From Corticibacter populi (GTDB lineage Bacteria > Pseudomonadota > Gammaproteobacteria > Burkholderiales > Burkholderiaceae_C): a DNA stretch of 64,000 nt. Under the pieces are notes generated by a model that searched no databases, was not told the DNA's origin, and was given only the letters and a program-made list of their open reading frames with translations. Location: NCBI RefSeq assembly GCF_004217315.1, contig NZ_SGWR01000002.1, positions 922,414 through 986,413 of the forward strand, given 5' to 3'. Positions 34,832 to 44,369 of the stretch are shown here, piece by piece; within the stretch, counting starts at the first letter, position 1, and every line of letters begins with the position of its first letter. A program made the translations under genes and the position numbers.

Positions 34832-35698
34832 TCAATCGCCACCGCCGCCGCAACCTCCGCAGCCACCACCACAGCCGCTTCCTCCATCAGCACCGGCATC
34901 GGTGCCTGCAGCACCTGCGGCGCCGGCACCGCTGTCCGGCGGATGGCGCAACTGGTGCAAGGCCCACAGGCCCGAGCCGGTCAGCACCACGGTCCCGAAC
35001 AGCGCCACCGCCAGATCGGCCTCGTCGGCGGCCGGTGCGCGACGCAGCCGCTCGCTGCGCCGGCGCGCCAGCGCATACACGGCCTTGCCTTCGGCCGTGC
35101 GGGCATCGACGCTGCGCCAGCGCAGCAGCGCCACCACCGCCGTGACGGCCATGGCCAGCAGCAGCCAGCCCACCGGCTTGTCGCGGGCGAGGCCGAGCAG
35201 GCACTTGAGCATGCCGAACGCCACCAGCAACAGCAGCGGCAAGGCCTGATACAAGCCTTGCCGGGCCTGCCGCAAGACATCCAGCAACAGGCCGGCGCGC
35301 ACCAGCGTCTGCGCCGCCGCCTGGGCCTGGTCATGCAAGGCGTACTCGATATCGCTCCAGCGGAACGGCGAATGCAACTCCAGCACCGCCTGGGCCGCGC
35401 CATCGCCGGCAAACGATTCCGTATCCCTGCGCGTGTGACGGAACTGCTGTCCGTCGACTTCGACCACGCCGGCAGCCAGCAGGCGCGCCATCACACTTTC
35501 GGCAAGGCGTACCGCACCGCCCCCCAGGTAAGCCAGCAAGGCGGAATCCTGCAGCGCCTGCTGCACACCCTGTCTGTCGCGTCGCGGCTGCCCCAGCCAG
35601 GCCGGCACCGCCAGGCTGACCGCCAATGCCAGCACGAACAACACGGCATACAGCTTCAGAAAAGGTCCGGCGGTCAGGTCAAGCGGTCCGAGCGGCAT
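34832..35698 (-). CDS. TIGR04222-type membrane protein with Gly-Cys-rich tail
   Basis: 288 residues. An N-terminal helix (LYAVLFVLALAVSLAVP) precedes a soluble stretch of about 120 residues (QDSALLAYLGGGAVRLAESVMARLLAAGVVEVDG). Two or three more membrane segments follow, with a C-terminus rich in Gly and Cys (GCGGGCGGCGGGGD). This architecture and tail are diagnostic of TIGR04222 proteins, whose function is unknown. The ATG at 35698 is chosen; the longer frame upstream is Cys/Trp-rich shadow. It lies 19 bp after its partner gene and forms a pair with it. Confidence 0.75.
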   Translation of the reverse strand: MPLGPLDLTAGPFLKLYAVLFVLALAVSLAVPAWLGQPRRDRQGVQQALQDSALLAYLGGGAVRLAESVMARLLAAGVVEVDGQQFRHTRRDTESFAGDGAAQAVLELHSPFRWSDIEYALHDQAQAAAQTLVRAGLLLDVLRQARQGLYQALPLLLLVAFGMLKCLLGLARDKPVGWLLLAMAVTAVVALLRWRSVDARTAEGKAVYALARRRSERLRRAPAADEADLAVALFGTVVLTGSGLWALHQLRHPPDSGAGAAGAAGTDAGADGGSGCGGGCGGCGGGGD

Positions 35699-35717
35699 GG
35701 CAAAAGCTCTCAGGTCT

Positions 35718-36353
35718 TCAGGCGCTGGCCCCGACCAGGGTCTGCAGCAGCACTGCCAGCCCCAGTGCCAACAGCGCCAGCAGAAGGGCTTGCCGCAGCC
35801 AGCGACGCAGGGCGTGGCGGGGAATGATGATGGCATCGCGCGGATGCACGCGGCGCGCCCGCGGATCCTGCAACAGGCGCTGCGCGGCGCCAGGCCAGAT
35901 ATCTGCCGGAGCCGCTGCGCCGAAGACCTGCTCGTAGCGGCGCAGCGTCTGCGCATACTGCTCGAAGAAGCGTGCCCGCTCGGCCGGGCCGCCAGCCGTG
36001 GGCCGGTGATGCAGCGGTCGCCCCAGCACCTCGGGGCAGAAGCGTTGCCAGTAGTCGTGCGTGAACGTCAGGTGCAGGTGCCAGGCCTGATCAACCGCAT
36101 CCGATGGTGTGGCCTGCCCGCTGCCGGTGACCGCCAGAAAACAGAAACGGCGGTACTCCTCCATCACCCGTCCGGACTGCGCCAGCGACCAGCCGTTCTC
36201 ATGCGCCAGGCGCTGGATGAAAGAGAAATCCGCCGTTTCCGGTCCCACCTGGTAGGCGTCCAGTCGCTGCCAGACCGGATGGCTGCGGCTGGGGCCGGCA
36301 GCGGCGACCTCCACCGCCGGCTCCCGCAACCCGTCAGAACGGAATGTCGTCAT
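35718..36353 (-). CDS. Glycine-rich-domain-like hypothetical membrane-anchored protein
   Basis: 211 residues. Residues about 30-150 resemble the glycine-rich domain-containing protein-like family: [57 protein letters not shown] conserved DxxWHxHL-type motif is visible. The C-terminus is a single membrane helix ([19 protein letters not shown]). Such genes are often partnered with TIGR04222 genes, as here. The ATG at 36353 lies inside the end of ssb (20-bp overlap) with a poor ribosome-binding position, so the start is tentative. Confidence 0.6.
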   Translation of the reverse strand: MTTFRSDGLREPAVEVAAAGPSRSHPVWQRLDAYQVGPETADFSFIQRLAHENGWSLAQSGRVMEEYRRFCFLAVTGSGQATPSDAVDQAWHLHLTFTHDYWQRFCPEVLGRPLHHRPTAGGPAERARFFEQYAQTLRRYEQVFGAAAPADIWPGAAQRLLQDPRARRVHPRDAIIIPRHALRRWLRQALLLALLALGLAVLLQTLVGASA

Positions 36354-36840
36354 CCTCGAAGTTGTCGAAGGCCTTGGGCTGGGCCGGTGGCGCCGGCGGG
36401 CGCTGTGCGGCGGCTGCCGCCGGTGCGCGGGCCGGGGCAGCAGGAGCCGAGCCGCCGCCGAAGGACGGGGCTGCACCGCCTTCATAGCCGCCACCACCGC
36501 CTTCGCCACGGCCGCCGAGCATCTGCATCACGTCCGCGCGGATTTCTGTGGTGTAGCGGTCATTGCCCTGCTGGTCCTGCCACTTGCGGGTGCGCAGGCG
36601 GCCCTCGATGTAAACGGGCGAGCCCTTGCGCAGGTACTGCGAAGCAATCTCGGCCAGGCGGTCATTGAAGACCACGTTGTGCCACTCGGTCAGCTCGCGG
36701 CGCTCGCCGGTCTGGCGGTCCTTCCACTGCTCGGTCGTCGCCACGCTGACGTTGGCCACCTGCCCGCCACTGGGGAAGGTGCGCAGTTCCGGATCACGGC
36801 CGAGATTGCCGACGAGAATGACTTTATTGACTGATGCCAT
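36334..36840 (-). CDS. ssb: Single-stranded DNA-binding protein
   Basis: 168 residues. The OB fold is residues 1-110: [55 protein letters not shown], and [21 protein letters not shown] disordered Gly/Ala/Pro linker follows, and the C-terminal acidic tip NFEDDDIPF recruits replication and repair partners. It coats single-stranded DNA in replication, recombination and repair. It lies 99 bp downstream of the MFS gene on the same strand. Confidence 0.97.
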   Translation of the reverse strand: MASVNKVILVGNLGRDPELRTFPSGGQVANVSVATTEQWKDRQTGERRELTEWHNVVFNDRLAEIASQYLRKGSPVYIEGRLRTRKWQDQQGNDRYTTEIRADVMQMLGGRGEGGGGGYEGGAAPSFGGGSAPAAPARAPAAAAAQRPPAPPAQPKAFDNFEDDDIPF

Positions 36841-36939
36841 GGCTGGTTTCCGCTCTTGAATGGTTGCTCACAAAGCGCCGCGCCCGCGAGGGCACGACCT
36901 TGCACAATCCCTCCATTGTGCCGCAGCTTGCGTCCACGG

Positions 36940-38172
36940 TCAGCAGCCCGGCTGGCCGGGGGCCGCCCCGGGCTCCGCCGCCCGGCCGACCGGACGCCCA
37001 CCCAGCGCCACCAGCAGCCAGAGCAGGGCCAGCACGGCCGTCACGGCAAACAAGCCCACCGGGCCCCAGGCCTTGACCAGCAGCCCGCCAATGGCACCAC
37101 CGGCAAACAGCCCGAGCGATTGCAGCGTGTTGTAGGCGCCCAGCGCAGCGCCACGCGCGGCCGGGCCGCTCAGGCGCGAGACCTGGCTGGGCTGCATGGC
37201 TTCGAGCGCGTTGAAGCCGCAGAAGAAGATGAACAGCAGCACGCCCAGGCCCCACAGCGGCGGCAAGGCATGGCTGGCGTGACTGCTGACGTAGCTGACA
37301 CAGGCCAGCGCCAGCTGCACCAGCAGGATCAGGCCAATGCCGGCGCGCATGGCCAGCGTGAAATGGCCGCGCCGCTCCAGCGCGAACACCACGCCCAGAA
37401 AAAGCACCGAGGCCAGCACCGCCGGCAGGTAGAGCTGCCAGTGCGCCTCGCGGGCCAGGCCGGCGGCCACCAGCAGCGCCGGCACGGCGCTCCACATGGC
37501 CATTTGCACGGTGTGCAGGATGAACACGCCGAGATCCAGGCGCAGCATGCCCGGCGTCTGCCACCAAGGCGCGGCCGGCACGGCACCGGTCGCCGCGGCG
37601 GCCTCCGACCGTGGCGGCTCGACAGGCACCAGCCACAGCACCACCGCAATGCCCGCCAGCGCCAGCGCGGCGGTGAGCCAGAACAGCCCGGCCAGGCCGA
37701 TGCGCGCGCCCAGATACGGCCCCAGCACCAGTGCCAGCGAGAAGGTCATGCCGATGCTGATGCCCACCAGCGCCATGGCCTTGGTGCGTACCTGGTCGCG
37801 GGTGAGGTCGGCCAGCAACGCGGTGACCGCCGCCGACACCGCGCCCGCGCCCTGCACGGCACGGCCGATCACCAGGCCCCAGACCGAATCGCTCAGCGCC
37901 GCCAGGCCGCTGCCAGCGGCGAACACCAGCAGCCCGAAGACGATGACGCGCTTTCTGCCAAGCCGGTCCGAGGCCATTCCCAGCGGCAATTGCAGCAATG
38001 CCTGGGTGAGGCCGTAGATGCCCATGGCCAGGCCGATCAGGGCCGGGTCGTCGCCACCCCGGTAGCCGCTGGCGGCCAGCGAGAACACCGGCAGCACCAG
38101 GAACAGCCCCAGCATGCGCAGGGCAAAAATGGATGCCAGCGCAAGACTGCTGCGCCGCTCGTCGGCCGTCAT
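36940..38172 (-). CDS. Major facilitator superfamily transporter (DHA1-type, YajR-like)
   Basis: 410 residues and twelve predicted membrane helices. The MFS motif A is present as GMASDRLGRKRVIV after helix 2, and motif C-like GPYLGARIGLAGLFW follows. The N-terminal ALASIFALRMLGLFLVLPVFSL resembles YajR/DHA1 proton-driven exporters. The ATG at 38172 is used; TTG 38244 and GTG codons upstream are alternatives and no ribosome-binding site is clear. It is encoded just upstream of ssb, a common Burkholderiales arrangement. Substrate unknown. Confidence 0.88.
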   Translation of the reverse strand: MTADERRSSLALASIFALRMLGLFLVLPVFSLAASGYRGGDDPALIGLAMGIYGLTQALLQLPLGMASDRLGRKRVIVFGLLVFAAGSGLAALSDSVWGLVIGRAVQGAGAVSAAVTALLADLTRDQVRTKAMALVGISIGMTFSLALVLGPYLGARIGLAGLFWLTAALALAGIAVVLWLVPVEPPRSEAAAATGAVPAAPWWQTPGMLRLDLGVFILHTVQMAMWSAVPALLVAAGLAREAHWQLYLPAVLASVLFLGVVFALERRGHFTLAMRAGIGLILLVQLALACVSYVSSHASHALPPLWGLGVLLFIFFCGFNALEAMQPSQVSRLSGPAARGAALGAYNTLQSLGLFAGGAIGGLLVKAWGPVGLFAVTAVLALLWLLVALGGRPVGRAAEPGAAPGQPGC

Positions 38173-38282
38173 GCGCGCTTGGTTGGATGGGGTCACGAAT
38201 GCAAGTGTGGGGAAAAGTAGGGGCAGGAGGCGGCGGGAAGCCAAGCGGGAATTCTAGGGCCTGTTGGGATTCATGAAGTGCC

Positions 38283-38942
38283 CTATGGCAAGGCCAGTTC
38301 GCGCCACTGCCCGGATGACAGGCCGTCAAGTGCCCAGTCGCCGATGCGCACGCGCACCAGCCGCAGAGTGGGCAGGCCGACGGCGGCTGTCATGCGGCGC
38401 ACCTGGCGGTTGCGGCCTTCGCGGATGGTCAACGCCAGCCAGCTGGTCGGCACCGTCTTGCGAAAGCGCACCGGTGGCTGGCGCGGCCACAGGCGCGCCT
38501 GGGCCTCCTCGTCGGGCACGCGCAAGGCCTCGGCCGGCAGCGTTGGCCCGTCCTTGAGCAGCACGCCATCGCGCAGCGCCTGCAATTGCGCCTCGCTGGC
38601 CGTTCCTTCGACCTGCACCCAGTAGGTCTTGGCCAGTTTGTGGCGTGGATCGGCGATGCGCGCCTGCAGCCGGCCGTCATTGGTCAGCAGCAGCAGGCCT
38701 TCGCTGTCGAGGTCGAGCCGGCCGGCCGGATACACGCCCGGCACATCGACGAGATCCGCCAGTGTGGCGCGTCCCTGGCCATCCTGAAACTGCGTGAGCA
38801 CACCATAGGGCTTGTTCAGCGCCAGCAGGCGCGGCTGCGCGGGAGCCGGACGGGCCACACGGCGTGGCGGCACTCCCGCTCGGCCAGGGGGCGATGGAGC
38901 ACGGGGCCGGGAAGGGCGGGGAGGGGAAGAGGGAGCGCGCAT
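38283..38942 (-). CDS. rluE: 23S rRNA pseudouridine synthase, RluE type
   Basis: 219 residues. A basic, Pro-rich N-terminal tail is followed by the RsuA/RluE core: [13 protein letters not shown], the catalytic-Asp motif [21 protein letters not shown], and [23 protein letters not shown]. Without an S4 domain and with this size it fits RluE, which modifies U2457 of 23S rRNA. RluF/RsuA relatives carry an S4 domain and are less likely. Confidence 0.85.
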   Translation of the reverse strand: MRAPSSPPRPSRPRAPSPPGRAGVPPRRVARPAPAQPRLLALNKPYGVLTQFQDGQGRATLADLVDVPGVYPAGRLDLDSEGLLLLTNDGRLQARIADPRHKLAKTYWVQVEGTASEAQLQALRDGVLLKDGPTLPAEALRVPDEEAQARLWPRQPPVRFRKTVPTSWLALTIREGRNRQVRRMTAAVGLPTLRLVRVRIGDWALDGLSSGQWRELALP

Positions 38943-39188
38943 CGGGGCACCAGTGGATGGTGAGGCATCTTACCGGTTCCGGAGCTGTCGATGCAGGCCG
39001 GAGGCGCCGAACCCCATGGCATCCCTGCATCGGAGTCAGGGCATATCAGTGAATACCAGTGGACAAAACAATCATCATCAGTATCGCCAGACAATACCAT
39101 TGAACAGACCCAATACCGCTTCGGGACGCCATTGCGTATAAACCCATGATTGAAAAAACGTCAATCCATTGCAAAAGGCCTGGACAGC

Positions 39189-41045
39189 ATGACAAACCAT
39201 GATTGCACGGAGCAACCCAACCCAGCCGCCGGGGCGCCCGATATGCCTGATACGCCCGATACGCAGCTGACGCGGCGTCCAGCTAGCAACGGCCGTTTCA
39301 GCTCGCACGATGGGCTGTCGCTGTTCTACCGCCACTGGCCGGCGCAGCCTCCCGGAGGGGCCGAGGCCGATCAACCGGTGCGGACCATTGTGCTGCTGCA
39401 CCGCGGGCACGAGCATTCGGGACGCATCGCGCATCTGGTCGATGAGCTGGATCTGCCGCAGTTCCAGTTCTTCGCCTGGGATGCGCGCGGTCATGGCCTC
39501 TCCGAGGGGGTGCGCGGCGACAGCCCCGGCTTCGCCACCAATGTGCGCGATCTGCAGACCTTTGCCGAGCACCTGCAAGCCGCGCATGGCGTCCAGGCCC
39601 GCGATATGGCGCTGGTCGCGCAAAGCGTGGGAGCGGTGCTGGCGGCCACCTGGGTGCACGACTATGCGCCGGACATCCGTGCCCAGGTGCTGGCCTCGCC
39701 GGCCTTCGACATCAAGCTCTATGTGCCCTTCGCGCGCCCCGGCCTGGCGCTCTTGCAGAAACTGCGCGGCAAGTTCTTCGTCAACAGCTACGTGCGGCCG
39801 CGCTTTCTCACGCACGACCCTGCGCGCGTGGCCTCCTATGCCAGCGATCCGCTGGTGACACGGCCCATCGCCGTGAATGTGCTGCTCGACCTGTATGCAA
39901 CGGCCGAGCGCATCGTCGCCGATGCCCAGGCGATCCGCGTGCCCACGCAACTGCTGATCTCCGGCAACGACTTCGTGGTGCGTCCGGGGCCACAGAAGCA
40001 ATTCTTCGCGCGCCTGGGCACCACCATCAAGGAGCAGCACGTGCTGCCGGGCTTCTACCACGATACGCTGGGCGAGCGCGACCGGCATCTGGCCGTTGCA
40101 CAGGCGCGGCGCTTCATCCTGCAGGCCTGGCAGGCGCCGGCCGCCCCCAGCCTGCTGCATGCCGACCAGCTCGGCCCGACCTGCGCCGAAGCGCAGCAGC
40201 TGGCCGCGCCGCTGCCCGAGGGCTCGCTGCGCCAGCGCTACTGGCAGTTCACGCGCGCCGCCATGCGCTGGGGCAGCCGCTACTCCCAGGGCATCAGGCT
40301 CGGCTTCGAGACCGGCTTCGACTCGGGCAGCACGCTCGACTACGTGTACCGCAACCAGGCGGACAGCCCCTCCCGGCTGGGCCGGCTGATGGACCGCAGC
40401 TACCTCGACTCGATCGGCTGGAAGGGCATCCGCGCGCGCAAGCGCCATGCCGAGGAACTGCTGCACCTGGCCATGCAGCGCCTGCACGAGGCCGGCGAGC
40501 CGGTGCGCATCACCGACATCGCTGCCGGGCATGGCCGCTACATCCTCGAAGCCATCACCGGCCGCCCCGCCGGGCTGCCGCTGCCCGAGCACATCCTGCT
40601 GCGCGACTGGAGCGACATCAACGTGCGCGATGGCCAGGCGCTGATCGAGGCCAAGGGCCTGGCCGGCGTGGCCCGCTTCGCCAAGGGCGATGCCTTCGAC
40701 CGGCAGGATCTGGCCAGGCTCGCGCCCAGGCCCAACCTGGCCGTGGTCTCGGGCCTCTATGAGCTGTTCGGCGACAACCGCATGGTGGGCGACTCGCTCG
40801 CCGGCCTGGCCGAGGCAGTGCCACCCGGCGGCTACCTGGTCTACACCGGCCAGCCCTGGCACCCGCAGCTGGAACTGATCGCCCGGGCGCTGACCAGCCA
40901 CCGCGCCGGCCAGCCCTGGGTGATGCGACGCCGCACCCAGGCCGAAATGGACGAGCTGGTGGCCCGCGCCGGTTTCGTCAAGCTGACCGAGCGCATCGAC
41001 GCCTGGGGCATCTTCACCGTCTCGCTGGCGCAGCGCAGGGCATGA
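39189..41045 (+). CDS. Bifunctional alpha/beta hydrolase-class I SAM-dependent methyltransferase
   Basis: 618 residues. Residues about 20-330 are an alpha/beta hydrolase of the serine aminopeptidase/monoglyceride-lipase type: WDARGHGLSEG, nucleophile region LVAQSVGAVLAATW (Ser in AQSVG, not GxSxG), Asp in LLISGNDFVVRPG, and His in LPGFYHDTLGER. Residues about 400-610 are a methyltransferase-like domain with SAM motif I ITDIAAGHGRYILEAI. The fused form is known from pseudomonads and related proteobacteria next to PAP2-phosphatase genes, as here, suggesting lipid or phospholipid remodelling. The ATG at 39189 is chosen over TTG 39150. It overlaps the next gene by ATGA. Confidence 0.85.
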   Translation: MTNHDCTEQPNPAAGAPDMPDTPDTQLTRRPASNGRFSSHDGLSLFYRHWPAQPPGGAEADQPVRTIVLLHRGHEHSGRIAHLVDELDLPQFQFFAWDARGHGLSEGVRGDSPGFATNVRDLQTFAEHLQAAHGVQARDMALVAQSVGAVLAATWVHDYAPDIRAQVLASPAFDIKLYVPFARPGLALLQKLRGKFFVNSYVRPRFLTHDPARVASYASDPLVTRPIAVNVLLDLYATAERIVADAQAIRVPTQLLISGNDFVVRPGPQKQFFARLGTTIKEQHVLPGFYHDTLGERDRHLAVAQARRFILQAWQAPAAPSLLHADQLGPTCAEAQQLAAPLPEGSLRQRYWQFTRAAMRWGSRYSQGIRLGFETGFDSGSTLDYVYRNQADSPSRLGRLMDRSYLDSIGWKGIRARKRHAEELLHLAMQRLHEAGEPVRITDIAAGHGRYILEAITGRPAGLPLPEHILLRDWSDINVRDGQALIEAKGLAGVARFAKGDAFDRQDLARLAPRPNLAVVSGLYELFGDNRMVGDSLAGLAEAVPPGGYLVYTGQPWHPQLELIARALTSHRAGQPWVMRRRTQAEMDELVARAGFVKLTERIDAWGIFTVSLAQRRA

Positions 41046-42469
41046 GCGGCACGGCCACGGGAGTCCCCCAGCAGCAGCGCGAGCCGGGCCTGTGGAAGGC
41101 CGCGCTGTGGCGGCTGGCCTTGCTGGGCGCCTTCTTCTTCATCAGCTACGGCTTTGCCAACCAGGTCAGCGAGCAGCGCGCCATCGCCGGCGACGTGGGC
41201 AGTATCGTGTTCGATTGGGAACGCCACATTCCACTGTGGCCATGGACCATCGTGCCCTACTGGTCCATCGACCTGCTCTACGCCATCTCGGTGTTCACCT
41301 GCACCACGCGCCGCGAACTCAGTGTGCATTGCTGGCGCCTGCTGACCGTGCAGGTCATTGCCGTCACCTGCTTTCTGCTGGCGCCATTGCGCTTTGCCTG
41401 GGAGCGGCCCGCGATCGATGGCCCGTTCGGCGCCATGTTCGATCTGCTGATGGGTTTCGACAAACCCTTCAACCAGGCGCCTTCGCTGCACATTGCGCTG
41501 CTGGTGGTGCTGTGGCTGCAGTTCGGCCGCCATCTGCACAGCCGCTGGGGCAGGGCGTTGCTGCATGGCTGGTTCGTACTGATCGGCCTGTCGGTGCTGA
41601 CCACCTGGCAGCACCATTTCATCGATGTGCCCACGGGCGCCCTGCTGGGCTTCTTCGTGGTCTGGCTCTGGCCGCAGGAGGCTTCTGCGGCAGAGGCCGT
41701 GACCGCGCATCCCCAGCAGGCCGGCACGCGGCGCCGGCTGGCCGGCGGCTATGCGCTCGGCGCGACGGCGCTGGCCGCGCTGGCGCTCGCCGGCGGCCAG
41801 GCGGGTCATGGCACCGCCTTGTGGCTGCTGTGGCCGGCCATCGCATTGATGATGGTGGCGAGCTTCTATGCCTGGGGCGGCGCGGCCGGCTTCCAGAAAC
41901 GCACCAGCGGCCGCCACAGCACGGCCAGCCGCGTGCTGCTGGCACCCTACACCCTGGCCGCCTGGCTCAATGCCCGCTGCTGGACCCGCCGCCATCCGCA
42001 CCCCTGCGACATCGGTCATGGCCTCTGGCTGGGCCGCCTGCCGGGTCAGAAAGATCTGGCCGACATGCGCCAGCATGCTTGCATGCGCTTGCGCGCCGTG
42101 GTGGACCTGTGCGCCGAACTGCCCTTCCCGCCTGCGGCTGCGGGCGGGAGGCAGGCCAGCATCGATTACCAGACCCTGCCGTGGCTGGATCTGGTCGTGC
42201 CCGATGCCCATCAGTGCCGCGCCGCAGCCGATGCCATCGAAGCGGCGCGCCAGCGCCATCCGCAGGGCACCATCCTGGTGTGCTGCGCGCTCGGCTATTC
42301 GCGCAGTGCCATGGCCGCCGCCAGCTGGATGCTGTGGCATGGTGGCGCCAGTAGCGCGGCCGAAGCCGAGGCATGGCTGCGCCGGCATCGGCCACAGGTG
42401 GTGCTGCGGGACGGGCACCGGCAAGTCCTGCAGGAAGTCGCCACGCATGCTCTGGCGGCACGACCATGA
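41042..42469 (+). CDS. PAP2 phosphatase-dual-specificity phosphatase fusion membrane protein
   Basis: 475 residues. The N-terminal half is a PAP2 membrane phosphatase with motifs NQAPSLHIAL (PSGH variant) and TTWQHHFIDVPTG (H-x3-D). A further membrane stretch follows, and residues about 330-475 are a dual-specificity/tyrosine-phosphatase-like domain whose active-site loop is VCCALGYSRSAM (Cys-x5-Arg). Related fusions dephosphorylate lipid phosphates. The start overlaps the upstream hydrolase-methyltransferase stop (ATGA), so the two are translationally coupled. Confidence 0.85.
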   Translation: MSGTATGVPQQQREPGLWKAALWRLALLGAFFFISYGFANQVSEQRAIAGDVGSIVFDWERHIPLWPWTIVPYWSIDLLYAISVFTCTTRRELSVHCWRLLTVQVIAVTCFLLAPLRFAWERPAIDGPFGAMFDLLMGFDKPFNQAPSLHIALLVVLWLQFGRHLHSRWGRALLHGWFVLIGLSVLTTWQHHFIDVPTGALLGFFVVWLWPQEASAAEAVTAHPQQAGTRRRLAGGYALGATALAALALAGGQAGHGTALWLLWPAIALMMVASFYAWGGAAGFQKRTSGRHSTASRVLLAPYTLAAWLNARCWTRRHPHPCDIGHGLWLGRLPGQKDLADMRQHACMRLRAVVDLCAELPFPPAAAGGRQASIDYQTLPWLDLVVPDAHQCRAAADAIEAARQRHPQGTILVCCALGYSRSAMAAASWMLWHGGASSAAEAEAWLRRHRPQVVLRDGHRQVLQEVATHALAARP

Positions 42470-42520
42470 CCAGGCGGTACCCAGACGAAAAACCAGACCA
42501 TCATCAGAAAGCTCCCGCCC

Positions 42521-43024
42521 ATGCCCGCGCCGCCCCGTGACCTGCACGACGACGAAGCCCTGCGCTACCAGTGGGCCACGCTGGCCGCCTTGCTACGGCA
42601 GACCCGCATACTCGACGGGCTCGGCACGCTGCTGCTGGCCCTGGCGCTGCTGGCAGCCCTGGCGGGCGCGCTGGCGCCTATCTTCGCGCCACACCAGACC
42701 GCCTGGCGCCCCGGCTGGCCATGGCAGGCCGGGCTGGGGCTGAGCATGGCCGCCGCGCTGGTGCAGAAGTACCATGCGCTGCGCTGCGCGCTCGATGCCG
42801 AGTTGTTCGACTGGCTCGCCAGGCAGGCCCCCAACCCGGCAACAGCCGCCGAGCAGCTGGATACGGCCCTCGTCCAGTTGAGACTGCGGCGCGCAGACCA
42901 TCTGCCACCGCGCGACTGGCCCGAACGCCAGCGTGCCGCCCTCGCCCTGCTGCGCCGGCAAGGGCTGTGGCTGCTGCTGCAGGCGGTGACGCTGCTTGGC
43001 AGCTTCTGTTGGCTGCGACATTGA
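42521..43024 (+). CDS. Conserved hypothetical membrane protein
   Basis: 167 residues with a first membrane segment LLLALALLAALAGALAPIF and a second LGLSMAAALVQKYHAL. A charged region follows (LDAELFDWLARQAP), and a hydrophobic C-terminal helix ends it. I do not recognise the family. It follows the PAP2/DSP gene by 51 bp in the same orientation and probably belongs to the same lipid-related unit. Confidence 0.65.
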   Translation: MPAPPRDLHDDEALRYQWATLAALLRQTRILDGLGTLLLALALLAALAGALAPIFAPHQTAWRPGWPWQAGLGLSMAAALVQKYHALRCALDAELFDWLARQAPNPATAAEQLDTALVQLRLRRADHLPPRDWPERQRAALALLRRQGLWLLLQAVTLLGSFCWLRH

Positions 43025-43098
43025 ATCTGCCGCCACGCCGGACGGTCTCGGTCACCGGGAAAAGAAGGCCTCGGCCTTGCACGAAGGCGCGAAAAGCA

Positions 43099-43128
43099 CG
43101 AAAGGCCACTCTGGAAAGTGGCCTTTCG
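43099..43128. terminator. Bidirectional hairpin terminator between convergent genes
   Basis: CGAAAGGCCACT and AGTGGCCTTTCG form a perfect 12-bp stem with a 6-base loop, lying between the membrane-protein gene and the convergent GDSL-like gene. The T-tract is short on both strands. Confidence 0.65.
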
Positions 43129-43168
43129 TTGTCAGCATTCCATCAAGGGTGCCGGAGTACCGCTGCGC

Positions 43169-44137
43169 TTACCAGCGATCCGTGATCTCGTCGTAGGCGT
43201 AGGTGCCCAACTGGCGGTGTGCACTGGGGGTGACATAGACCGGATCGGCAAACATGTAGCTGTCGTAGCTGCTGTCGATCAGGGTGTCGGTCGTGCACTT
43301 GGCCGAGCTGACCTGGCCGGTGCCAATGCCGATGCCATTGCCGTCATCCACCGAATTGCAGACCGGATCGGCGATGTTGGAGAAGCTGAAGTAGGACGGA
43401 TAGCCGTACATGTAGTTGACGTAGTACTCGAAATCCACCGACAGCGCGTTGCTCACCTTCTGCTCGACGGCGGCGATCTTGATGCCGTCATTGAAATGGC
43501 GCACCAAGCTGTCGGAATTGCCATCGAGCAGCCCTGTATAGCCGCTGTTGGCCGTGCCCCATGGCGTCTCATCGAGCCGGTACAGCAATGCGACGACGAC
43601 GTACTTGGCGCCGTTGTCTTCCAGCCGCTTGACCTGCGTCATCAGGGCAATGCCTGCCTCGCGGGCCGATTGCCGTGCGGACGCGACATCCAGTGTGCCG
43701 TCCATGACCTGCCGCGCCAGCGCAATCACGTCGGAGGCACCGGCGCTGATCAACACCAGATCATCTTCTCCAAATTGATTGGAGGCGAGAAAATTGGAAA
43801 CTTGGGCCTGCACGCTCGTGGCGCCCCCGCCGGTGGCATCCTCCGCGGTGACACGCGCATTGCCTTCTGCATAGCTGTAGCCGCCATTTGCCTGTGCAGT
43901 GATACTGCGTCCATAGCTGCTGGCAACCTGTTCCGTCCAGTTCTTCAGTGCCGCACTGTCATCGTTGACCGTGAAATAGGACCCGCTCTGGCCGATGTCC
44001 GCAGTCGCGTCGCCGAAGGCGATGAAGCGCGTCGGCGAAATGGCGGACTCCACCGTGCTGGACCCGCATGCGGTCAGGCTCAGCGCCGCCACGCCTGCTG
44101 CAACGAAAGCGATGCAGCGACTCCATTGAAATGCCAT
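43169..44137 (-). CDS. SGNH/GDSL-like lipoprotein lacking the catalytic serine
   Basis: 322 residues. It has an N-terminal lipoprotein signal with lipobox ALSLTACGS, then a GDSL/COG3240-type fold. Block I reads FIAFGDATADIGQSG where active enzymes have FGDS(L)xD, so the nucleophile Ser is Ala. Block III reads LISAGASDVIAL, Ser for the GxND Asn. The C-terminal His region DPVYVTPSAHRQLG is retained. The ATG at 44137 opens the signal peptide and has GGAG upstream. It may be a catalytically dead surface lipoprotein, or use a non-classical mechanism. Confidence 0.75.
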   Translation of the reverse strand: MAFQWSRCIAFVAAGVAALSLTACGSSTVESAISPTRFIAFGDATADIGQSGSYFTVNDDSAALKNWTEQVASSYGRSITAQANGGYSYAEGNARVTAEDATGGGATSVQAQVSNFLASNQFGEDDLVLISAGASDVIALARQVMDGTLDVASARQSAREAGIALMTQVKRLEDNGAKYVVVALLYRLDETPWGTANSGYTGLLDGNSDSLVRHFNDGIKIAAVEQKVSNALSVDFEYYVNYMYGYPSYFSFSNIADPVCNSVDDGNGIGIGTGQVSSAKCTTDTLIDSSYDSYMFADPVYVTPSAHRQLGTYAYDEITDRW

Positions 44138-44369
44138 GTTCGTAAACTCCGGGTTGGTTTGCTCTGCCGGCAAGGCAGTTGGTCGATGTCCATCGGCCAA
44201 TCGGTCGGTTTGTCCTGCCGATTGGCGTCAAAGGGGTCCTAGTTTAGCGGGGCTTGCCGCCGCATTGTGAATGCACTGGAAATTCCGTGCAAAGATCTTG
44301 CGGCGGCTCTTGCGGGATGTTGCAACCATTACCACCGATACCACCTCCATTGCGTGTGGTGTCACAGCA

